Below, in pieces: positions 51,775-58,352 of a stretch of DNA of 64,000 nucleotides. The stretch is from Nocardioides zhouii (GTDB lineage: Bacteria; Actinomycetota; Actinomycetes; Propionibacteriales; Nocardioidaceae): contig NZ_SDWV01000012.1 of assembly GCF_004137345.1 (NCBI RefSeq), positions 58,031 to 122,030 of the forward strand. The letters run 5' to 3'. The notes under the pieces were generated by a model. That model ran no database searches. It saw only the letters and a list, made by a program, of their open reading frames with translations, and was not told the origin of the DNA. The number at the start of each line of letters is the position of its first letter. The stretch's first letter is position 1. Made by a program: the position numbers and the translations under genes.

Positions 51775-52575
51775 TCAGCGCTGTCGTATCTCGTCGACGA
51801 GCTGCTTCAGTAGAACGGTCCGACCCGGTCCGGGCGGTGCTGCGGACCCCTGCTGACTACTTGCCACGACGAACTGGCCGGAGTCGAGGCGGAACAGGCT
51901 GACTCGCCAGTGATTCATGTTCGAGCCAGGCACGGGCTCCGTGTCCGGCCCCCACGTCCCGACCTCGTCCAGCCCGAGGGAACGGCAGACGTCGAGCCAC
52001 ACCCGGCCGAACGCGAAGACCTCATCGACAGCGGTTTCCTCGACCGGATCCCACACGTACTCCTTGATCAGGTCGAGCGGCGGGCTCATCGCGCCCACTA
52101 TGCGGTTGCTGTGCCACGGGTACAGCTCGAGGTTCAGCAGGTCGCTCACACCCGCAGCTTCGTCGCCGAGCCACCTGCGCTCGAACCGAACAATGTTGCG
52201 CCAGTACGTGCTCTCCTTGCCGTGCATCGACCTCCACGTCACCGGATCCTCGGCCGGGCTTCTCTCGAAGCACCGGCTGTACCCGCTCTCGCGAATTCGC
52301 CGCGTCCACACGCCGTCATTCCCCTGGAGGTCGTCGTAACCGATGCCCGGGTTGAGTCCGAGGAACACAAGTCGAGGTTCTGACCTCAGACCGCGAAGGT
52401 CCCCGATGTACGGATCCGGGTAGTGGTCGAGGTCTACCGCGCCAGCACCCTTACCGGAGTAGCCCGCGTGCCATCGATCCAGAGGCCTGACCAGGTGCGA
52501 GGTCCCTGGACGCCACTCGGCCAACACCTCGTCCCAGAAGTCAGCGACCCTGTGGCGCGCCTCGTGTGCAGTCAT
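51775..52575 (-). CDS. hypothetical protein with GLNPG motif (possible uracil-DNA glycosylase-like fold)
   Basis: A 266-residue protein. RLVFLGLNPGIGYDDL resembles the G(I/L)NPG motif of the MUG/TDG branch of uracil-DNA glycosylases, and LLNLELYPWHSNRI could supply a second active-site element, but similarity is limited to these motifs. Its ATG overlaps the stop of the ADP-ribosylglycohydrolase-phosphatase gene by ATGA, so it is made together with that enzyme. The functional assignment is tentative. Confidence 0.7.
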   Translation of the reverse strand: MTAHEARHRVADFWDEVLAEWRPGTSHLVRPLDRWHAGYSGKGAGAVDLDHYPDPYIGDLRGLRSEPRLVFLGLNPGIGYDDLQGNDGVWTRRIRESGYSRCFERSPAEDPVTWRSMHGKESTYWRNIVRFERRWLGDEAAGVSDLLNLELYPWHSNRIVGAMSPPLDLIKEYVWDPVEETAVDEVFAFGRVWLDVCRSLGLDEVGTWGPDTEPVPGSNMNHWRVSLFRLDSGQFVVASSQQGSAAPPGPGRTVLLKQLVDEIRQR

Positions 52576-54071
52576 GCCTGGCCTCCCGTCGTCGTGCCGC
52601 TCTCATCGATCCTGTCAGGCCCCAGCCGTTCGAGCCGAACAAGTGCGTCGACCAGGAAGCGCCGAGGTCTCGCTGCCGGAAGCGCATCGACCACCGCCGA
52701 CAAGGACTCCGCGAGCGGGTGCCCGGCGAGCACCGCTACCCGTGCTGCAACGACCGGCGTACGGCTCTGCCCCGTGACGCAGTGGAGAAAGACCGCCCTC
52801 CCCTCGTCCCGCAGGCGCAGCACAGTGCGGGCCACGTCGTCGATCGCGAACTCGATGTTCGGATTGTCCTCAGGTGTCGTGTCGAGGATGCGTGCGGCAA
52901 GACGCACCGCCGCAGCAGCTGGCTGGGCGGTCCCGACGCGGCACAGGCTCACCACCGCGTCGATCTCCTCCGGGAGCCGATCCAGCGCACCAGAGTCACC
53001 GATCCAGACGCCGGACACTAGCGGGTGCGACACGCACGTGCCTGCGACGTCCCAGTCCGAGTAGTACACCCAGTCGGTGGACGGCCATCCAGCATTGTCG
53101 GGTTGCCCACCACGCACCGTGAGGGTCGCCATCGCAATCAGGTCAACCCCGCTGCGTGCACCCCACCCGTGGAGCCTCTCCTGCCACTCGAGGGGTACGG
53201 CGCTGGCTCCCCACCGCGCACCCAGCAACGCTCCGGCGATCGCCGCAACCGTGTCCGTGTCGTGCCCGATCCCGATCGCGGTGGCGAGCGAGCACTGGAG
53301 GTGCCGGCACGGCATCACCTTCGGGATCTCGGTGTGGGCAATGGCCGACCACGCTGCCTGGAGGGCACCGACGACCCATCCGTTCTGGGTGAAGGTGCTT
53401 GGCGGCTTGGTCTCGGCGTCGGTCAGAATCGCCTGCCAGTCCGTGCCAGTGCTTCCAAGAAGCGGTACGACCTCGTCGGGCGTCGGCAGCTCGCCGTGAA
53501 GAACGGTGTGGCGGATCATCAGGCACCACAGCGCAGCACCCTCGCCGGCGACCGGGTCATGGTGGGTCAGCGCGCTGATGGCCATGGCGGCCTCGACCAG
53601 CGCGCCCGGGTCGTCGAGGTGGGCCAGGGCGACAGGAGCGGTTCGCATCAGCGAGCCGTTGCCGGCAGACCGACCTCCGTTCTGCTCATGCACCTCGGCC
53701 GCCGCGGCTGCCATGCGCGCCGCGTTTGCGGGAGCCCCCGCTCGGCGCAGCACGGCAGCGGTCTGCACGCCGACGTCCGGCGGAAACCCCGCGAACCACG
53801 CCCCGAACCCGTCAGCGATCGCGTCGAGCGCCTCGGTTGTGCGCAGGTCAGCGCCGGTTGCGGCCACTCGTGCGATGGCGACCGCCTGTGCGGTGTCGTC
53901 GGTCCACTCTCCCGGCTCGAAGCCCCCGAGGCCGCCACCGATCATCTCGGGCCAGGCGGTGTACGTCGCCGATCCGAACTCGTACCCGGCGCCCAGCGCG
54001 TCGCCGACGGCGGATGCCAGCAGGGCACCGCAGGCGCGGTCCACCTGAGCTGGAGTGAGGTGGAGCATCAT
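52572..54071 (-). CDS. ADP-ribosylglycohydrolase fused to dual-specificity phosphatase domain
   Basis: A 499-residue fusion. Residues about 8-320 are an ADP-ribosylglycohydrolase (DraG/ARH fold) with dinuclear metal motifs GEWTDDTAQAVAI and GIGHDTDTVAAIAGALLG intact. Residues about 345-480 are a dual-specificity phosphatase with P-loop HCVTGQSRTP (HCx5R) and an upstream acidic segment (TTPEDNP) as possible general acid. The combination suggests removal of ADP-ribose from a target plus dephosphorylation, perhaps of ADP-ribose-1''-phosphate-like products (inference). It overlaps both neighbours by ATGA: middle gene of a tight three-gene operon. Confidence 0.9.
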   Translation of the reverse strand: MMLHLTPAQVDRACGALLASAVGDALGAGYEFGSATYTAWPEMIGGGLGGFEPGEWTDDTAQAVAIARVAATGADLRTTEALDAIADGFGAWFAGFPPDVGVQTAAVLRRAGAPANAARMAAAAAEVHEQNGGRSAGNGSLMRTAPVALAHLDDPGALVEAAMAISALTHHDPVAGEGAALWCLMIRHTVLHGELPTPDEVVPLLGSTGTDWQAILTDAETKPPSTFTQNGWVVGALQAAWSAIAHTEIPKVMPCRHLQCSLATAIGIGHDTDTVAAIAGALLGARWGASAVPLEWQERLHGWGARSGVDLIAMATLTVRGGQPDNAGWPSTDWVYYSDWDVAGTCVSHPLVSGVWIGDSGALDRLPEEIDAVVSLCRVGTAQPAAAAVRLAARILDTTPEDNPNIEFAIDDVARTVLRLRDEGRAVFLHCVTGQSRTPVVAARVAVLAGHPLAESLSAVVDALPAARPRRFLVDALVRLERLGPDRIDESGTTTGGQA

Positions 54072-54967
54072 CCGACCGTCCCGCCGACTCGGAACGCCAG
54101 GTCGTCCCGTGTCTTCGTCATCGCGTCGAGGAAGACGTCGACCATCGTCGACAGGTGCGCCGGAGCGAAGGGCAGAGCGGGGATCGGCAACCGCATCCAC
54201 ACCGCGCGGTCGTGCAGCACCCACTGTGTCCACATGTGCCTCCGGTTGAGCACGGTGATGTCGGCTGCCGTGGCGCGCCGCGAGTGCACTCCGCGCGTCA
54301 CCCGGGCCAGGATCTCAACGGCCGGCTGGTCGTTGCGCACGCGCACCCACACCGGCTGGTCGAGGTGGGTGAGCACGAAGTGGCCGCCGCGGACCTCGAA
54401 CGGCGGCAGCTCACCCAGGTGGTCTCGCAGGGTCGCGCCGACCATCTCGATCAGCTCGTGCCGACCGCTCGGCTGGAGGATCGGTTGCTTCGCGGCAGGC
54501 ACCTCTTCGACCGGCACGTCCTCCGTCGCGCTCAACCCCACCTCTCGGGCCCCGTCGGCGTTCGGCCCGAACGCGTCGTACGTCAACAGTTGAGGGTGTC
54601 CGATCTTCAGCACGTCGCGCAGCGCGCCGATCGCCATCACGGCTGCGACGCCGGCAAGCGTGATCGCGCACTCGATGAACCAGTTCGGGTTCTCGTCGTC
54701 GTTACCCTGCCAGCCCACCGCGCGCAGCATCTCGCTGTCATCGAGGTCCAGCGCGTACATCGGAGCAAGGAAGGCATTGCCGCTGACCTCGGCGCGAAGC
54801 GCCGTGCCGCTGCCGAACCCGGCGAACTGGACGTACGGCGTGCATCCGTCGCCGTGCCCTGTGGGCATCTCAAAGATCAGGTGGTCCTCTTCGCTGGTCA
54901 TCCGGGCCAACTGGATGGCCAACTGCCTGCGGAGAACCTGCCATGCCTCGTCCAGGTCGGGCGCCAA
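54068..54967 (-). CDS. TY-Chap (T3SS/YbjN-like chaperone) family protein
   Basis: A 299-residue protein. The N-terminal domain (WQVLRRQLAIQLARMTSEEDHLIFEMP; YVQFAGFGSGTALRAEVSGN; LDLDDSEMLRAVGWQG) and the C-terminal domain (HELIEMVGATLRDHL; GGHFVLTHLDQPVWVRV; MTKTRDDLAFRVGG) look like two TY-Chap/YbjN-like modules. It is likely to bind peptides or partner effectors. The start appears to be TTG 54967; no in-frame ATG/GTG fits the domain start. First gene of the operon with the ADP-ribosylglycohydrolase-phosphatase. Confidence 0.7.
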   Translation of the reverse strand: MAPDLDEAWQVLRRQLAIQLARMTSEEDHLIFEMPTGHGDGCTPYVQFAGFGSGTALRAEVSGNAFLAPMYALDLDDSEMLRAVGWQGNDDENPNWFIECAITLAGVAAVMAIGALRDVLKIGHPQLLTYDAFGPNADGAREVGLSATEDVPVEEVPAAKQPILQPSGRHELIEMVGATLRDHLGELPPFEVRGGHFVLTHLDQPVWVRVRNDQPAVEILARVTRGVHSRRATAADITVLNRRHMWTQWVLHDRAVWMRLPIPALPFAPAHLSTMVDVFLDAMTKTRDDLAFRVGGTVG

Positions 54968-55042
54968 CTCCGTCTGTTGGCGGACCCTCCGCGGCGATTG
55001 TCGTCTTCCATCACTGCCCCTTTTAGCCTGCCGTCATCTCTA

Positions 55043-55071
55043 TAGCGCACGATAGCACGCGATCCGCGCTA
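55043..55071. promoter_or_regulatory. candidate NrtR-type operator
   Basis: TAGCGC (55043-55048) and GCGCTA (55066-55071) form an inverted repeat with a 17-bp spacer in the 114-bp divergent promoter between the TY-Chap operon and the NrtR-like gene. The region is locally AT-richer. Assignment to the adjacent regulator is inferred. Confidence 0.45.
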
Positions 55072-55081
55072 ATGTGACGGC

Positions 55082-55768
55082 GTGGCAGATCTCAATTCAT
55101 TCCCGCGTCCTGGCGTGACAGTGGATGTCGCCGTCCTGACCGTCACCAGTGCTTCCGATGCCCCAGTGCTGAAGCTGCTGGTTCAGGACCGCGAGGACCC
55201 CGCTGGGCGTGGGCTCCCTGGCGGATTCATTCGGGAGCGGTGGACCGTGGCGCGCACCGTGGACGACGTACTCAGCCGTAAGGCCGGGATCGAGCCGTCG
55301 GACCTCGTACGTCCCCGGCTGCTGCGACTCTTCGACGACCCCGATCGCGATGACCGCACCTGGGCGATCTCGGCAGCCCACTCGCTCTCGCTGCCTGAGC
55401 TCGACCTCGCCGACACCCTCGGCGACCTGGTGACCGTGAGTGCCGACGGGCAGCTCGAGGGTGAGGGCCCACTGCTCTTCGACCACGACCAGATCGTCGA
55501 GGCCGCTGTCGACGCACTGCGCTCGCGCTACGAGATTCGATACCGCTACGTCGACATCCACCCCGACCCCGACAGCTTTCTCCCGGAACCCTTCACCCTT
55601 CACCAGCTGAGGAAGGTCCACGAGGCCGTTGTCGGTGCCGAGTTGCACAAGGACAACTTCGCGCGCCGAATGAAGGAGTACGTAGAGCCGCTGACCCGAG
55701 ACGGGGAGGTGGTTCTCTCAGATGGGCTACGCGGGCGGCCCGCGACGCTCTATTGCAGACGCCGCTGA
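55082..55768 (+). CDS. NrtR-like regulator: degenerate Nudix domain plus winged helix
   Basis: A 228-residue protein. Residues 1-150 are a Nudix fold (VTVDVAVLTV; GRGLPGGFIRERWTVARTVDDVLSRKAGI) in which the catalytic REUxEE part of the Nudix box is missing, so hydrolysis is unlikely. Residues about 165-228 form the winged helix of NrtR (FTLHQLRKVHEAVVG; HKDNFARRMKEYVEPL; GRPATLYCRRR). NrtR proteins sense ADP-ribose and control NAD genes. Here it faces an operon with an ADP-ribosylglycohydrolase, so ADP-ribose sensing for that operon is inferred. GTG 55082 is used as start. Confidence 0.87.
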   Translation: MADLNSFPRPGVTVDVAVLTVTSASDAPVLKLLVQDREDPAGRGLPGGFIRERWTVARTVDDVLSRKAGIEPSDLVRPRLLRLFDDPDRDDRTWAISAAHSLSLPELDLADTLGDLVTVSADGQLEGEGPLLFDHDQIVEAAVDALRSRYEIRYRYVDIHPDPDSFLPEPFTLHQLRKVHEAVVGAELHKDNFARRMKEYVEPLTRDGEVVLSDGLRGRPATLYCRRR

Positions 55769-55769
55769 T

Positions 55770-56777
55770 TCACGATCGGCGCCGGCGCCGGCGCTCCTCC
55801 GCGGGGATGTACGTCGACGCGGCCCCCAGGTCCTCCAATGTCGCACGGAGACCGCTCCACGTCTGCGAGCCCGCTGGAAGCTTCGAGTAGAGGCGACGAG
55901 CGGCCTCGGCCACCCGCTCTTCATCTGCGGTCAACAGGTCCTTGAATCGTCGGTCCAGCAGCCACGCCTGGTTCGAGCTCGCATGGGCTGACACACAATC
56001 GAGGAATATCTCGAGCGTCCTCGCGCGAGCCACGACGTCGTCGCCGGACAGCGTCAGCCAATCCAGCTGACCAGCCCAGAGCTCCTTGCGCAGGCTGTGA
56101 CCGTCGAGGTCAAGCAGGGTGCCAAACGTGCCGTGCAGCTTGTACTCCTCACGATACGTCTGGACCTCGTGCGCAAGCCTGACGACGTTGTCGTCGTTGA
56201 GCGACACGCCCACCACGAGAAGGTGGCGCGTCATCAAGAGTGATTGAAGCAGCGCACCAGCTGGACGGGTCAGTGCGTCGAACCGCACGAAATGGCGCCG
56301 AGTGAGAACGATGCGCTCGGGATTCTCGACGTCTCCGTGCAGCTTGAGGATCCAAGGTCTATCGGGAAGCACGTTCTCGTAAGGAAGGACCGCGGCGGGG
56401 AGCTCGTCGACTGCTGCGACGGCACGCTCGTACAACCGGTCGTAGTTCGTCGTCACGACCTCCTTCGCTCCCAGACTTGAGAGCAGTGCATGCGCAAGGC
56501 TGGGGCGCTTGGCACGTGAGACGATCTCGGCAACCTGCGTCCCCAGCTCGCCGTCCCTCGAGCGCATCTCGAGAAGCTGCGCCTGGTCGAGCGCTGACAG
56601 TCCCGACCCGTCCCCCACGAGCCGGCCATCGGAGAGCTCGTCGAGCAGCTCGCTCCATCTCGGCAGCCCGGCGGGGATACTCACTCCTGCGCCGAGGAAG
56701 AGCGCAAGCTGCCCGCCCTTCGCGAGGCCGCCGATTCGCTGAGCCTCGTCAAGCTCATGACGACCGAGGTGCCACAC
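55770..56777 (-). CDS. SIR2-domain protein (NAD+-hydrolase-like defence protein)
   Basis: A 335-residue protein with a SIR2_2-type NAD-binding domain: LFLGAGVSIPAGLPRW (residues 27-42), EVVTTNYDRLYERA, LKLHGDVENPERIVLTRRH and LLVVGVSLNDDNV. Such domains act as NADases in several abortive-infection systems. A helical C-terminal region follows. The frame continues upstream of GTG 56777 to the IS3 element, so the original N-terminus may be lost and GTG may be a secondary start. It ends 1 base from the convergent NrtR-like gene. Confidence 0.82.
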   Translation of the reverse strand: MWHLGRHELDEAQRIGGLAKGGQLALFLGAGVSIPAGLPRWSELLDELSDGRLVGDGSGLSALDQAQLLEMRSRDGELGTQVAEIVSRAKRPSLAHALLSSLGAKEVVTTNYDRLYERAVAAVDELPAAVLPYENVLPDRPWILKLHGDVENPERIVLTRRHFVRFDALTRPAGALLQSLLMTRHLLVVGVSLNDDNVVRLAHEVQTYREEYKLHGTFGTLLDLDGHSLRKELWAGQLDWLTLSGDDVVARARTLEIFLDCVSAHASSNQAWLLDRRFKDLLTADEERVAEAARRLYSKLPAGSQTWSGLRATLEDLGAASTYIPAEERRRRRRS

Positions 56778-56826
56778 AGTCTGGTTCTGATCCTTTGAAT
56801 CGCCCTGGGTCTGATGGAGGCTCGAG

Positions 56827-57753
56827 CTATTGGATTCCGACCAGGAGTTGGTCGGTCCGTTTCGTAGCGTAGAACGACTGCTCGAACTCTGCTGGTGGGA
56901 CGTCAGCCAGGTAGCCGTGCAGGCGGTCGTGGTTGTGCCAGTGGACCCAGCTCAGGGTGGCGAGCTCAACGTCCTCGACGCTCTTCCACGGCCGTCCTTC
57001 GCGTGCGGGTCCGCGGATGAGCTCGGCCTTGTAGTAGCCGTTCACGGTCTCGGCGAGCGCGTTGTCGTACGAATCGCCCACGGTGCCGATCGAGGGCACT
57101 GCGCCGATCTCGGCCAGGCGCTCGCCGTAGCGGATCGAGGTGAACTGCGACCCGGCGTCGCTGTGACACCGCAGGCCGGTGAGCTGGGTACCGCGTGACC
57201 AGCGGGCCATCTCGATGGCGTCGAGGACCATCGTGGTCCGCATGTGGGATGCGACCCGCCAGCCCACGATCATCCGTGAGTGGGCGTCGATGATGAAGCA
57301 CACGTAGGCCACACCGGCCCAGGTCGGCACGTAGGTCAGGTCGGTGACCCACAGCTGGTTCGGCTCGGTGGCGGTGAAGTCGCGGCCCACCAGGTCCGGG
57401 TGGCGCGGCATGTCCGGGTCCGGCTTGGTGGTGCGGACCCGCTTGGTGCGCCGCACACCCTCGATCCCCGCGGCGCGCATCAGCCGGGCGACCTGGTCCC
57501 GGCCGACGTCGTGGCCGGCTCGCCGGGCTGACTTCCAGACCTTGCGGGCACCGTAGACGCGGTAGTTGTCCTCCCATAGCTGCCGCACGATGGGCGTCAT
57601 GACGTCATCGCGTCGGGCACGAGCCGACGGTTGGCGGTTCTTGAACTCGTAGTAGCTGCTCGGGGCCACCTGCAGCATGCTGCAGATGAGCTCGACCCCC
57701 AAACGCCGGCCCGCGACCACGTCGTCGCGGTTGGCGTCGATGAACGCGGCTAC
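56827..57753 (-). CDS. IS3-family transposase OrfB (DDE integrase)
   Basis: About 308 residues of an rve-type integrase: VAAFIDANRDDVVAGRRLGVELIC at the start, HTH_21-like WEDNYRVYGARKVWKSARRAGHDVG, then the DDE residues in LWVTDLTYVP, CHSDAGSQFTS and LAETVNGYYKAELI. It has no good start of its own and is probably made as an OrfAB fusion by -1 frameshifting near GCACAAGAAG (57753-57762). It is apparently intact. Confidence 0.9.
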   Translation of the reverse strand, partial: VAAFIDANRDDVVAGRRLGVELICSMLQVAPSSYYEFKNRQPSARARRDDVMTPIVRQLWEDNYRVYGARKVWKSARRAGHDVGRDQVARLMRAAGIEGVRRTKRVRTTKPDPDMPRHPDLVGRDFTATEPNQLWVTDLTYVPTWAGVAYVCFIIDAHSRMIVGWRVASHMRTTMVLDAIEMARWSRGTQLTGLRCHSDAGSQFTSIRYGERLAEIGAVPSIGTVGDSYDNALAETVNGYYKAELIRGPAREGRPWKSVEDVELATLSWVHWHNHDRLHGYLADVPPAEFEQSFYATKRTDQLLVGIQ

Positions 57754-58094
57754 TTCTTGTGCTGGCGGTCGAGCTCCGCCCCGAAGAAACTCGCTGCCCG
57801 CTTCAAGATCTCGTTGGCTCTCTTGAGCTCTCGGACCTCCTGCTCGAGCTCCTTCAACCTTGCGGCGTCGCTCGTGCTGACCCCCGGCACGTGCCCCTCG
57901 TCGATGTCGGCCTGACGCACCCACGACCGCAGCGACTCGGTGCCGTACCCGAGCTGCGCCGCGACGCGGTTCACCGTGCCGTGCTCTGTCCCAAGCTCGG
58001 CACGCAGTGTCCTGACCATCCGCACCGCGGCGGTCTTCTCATCAGGGCTGTAGCGACGCGTGGTCGGCTTCCCCGGGGTGGTGTCCTTCGGCAT
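57750..58094 (-). CDS. IS3-family transposase OrfA
   Basis: A 114-residue protein with a helix-turn-helix of the transposase_8 type (RRYSPDEKTAAVRMVRTLRAE; VAAQLGYGTESLRSWVRQADID) and a C-terminal leucine-zipper coiled coil (ARLKELEQEVRELKRANEILKRAASFF). It binds the inverted repeats and joins OrfB by frameshifting. ATG 58094 lies inside the right end of the element. It overlaps orfB in the -1 frame. Confidence 0.9.
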   Translation of the reverse strand: MPKDTTPGKPTTRRYSPDEKTAAVRMVRTLRAELGTEHGTVNRVAAQLGYGTESLRSWVRQADIDEGHVPGVSTSDAARLKELEQEVRELKRANEILKRAASFFGAELDRQHKK

Positions 58095-58145
58095 GAGCCC
58101 ATCCTCGTTTCCAAACGATGGAGACTCCAACCAACCCAGGGCGAT

Positions 58146-58247
58146 TCACTGCCACACCTCGCGGGTGACTTCAACGACGGTTGCGGAGCCCCCGAGATGC
58201 TTCAACGCTTCCATCACGAGTGCCGGTAGATCTTGCTTGGTCAGCAT
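58146..58247 (-). pseudogene. winged-helix gene truncated by the IS3 element
   Basis: A 33-residue N-terminal fragment, MLTKQDLPALVMEALKHLGG then SATVVEVTREVWQ, ending at a TGA supplied by the IS inverted repeat. This resembles the start of small winged-helix proteins found with restriction and defence genes. The remainder is not found on the other side of the element, which instead runs into SIR2 coding sequence, so material was lost on insertion or later. Confidence 0.7.
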
Positions 58248-58306
58248 GACCTGAGCTCATCACAAAACCCGTGTCCGCGCATTTGATTGGAGCGACGCAT
58301 ACGCAC

Positions 58307-58337
58307 GAGGGCGGACCGCGTTGCGCGGCCCGCCCTC
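58307..58337 (-). terminator. nrdJ terminator hairpin
   Basis: A 14-bp stem with one A-C mismatch (58307-58320 with 58324-58337) and a 3-nt loop, beginning 16 bases after the nrdJ stop. There is no U-tract. Confidence 0.75.
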
Positions 58338-58352
58338 GACGTGCTCATCAGA

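Larger units (their letters stand above)
56796..58148. mobile_element. IS3-family insertion sequence, about 1.35 kb
   Basis: Terminal inverted repeats begin TGAATCGCCCTGGGT at 56796 and, inverted, at 58148, and continue imperfectly for about 15 further bases. Between them are orfA and orfB of an IS3-family transposase in the usual overlapping frames. The flanking bases (CTT on the left, CTG on the right) do not form a target-site duplication. The right end lies inside a winged-helix gene and the left end abuts the SIR2 gene. Confidence 0.88.
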
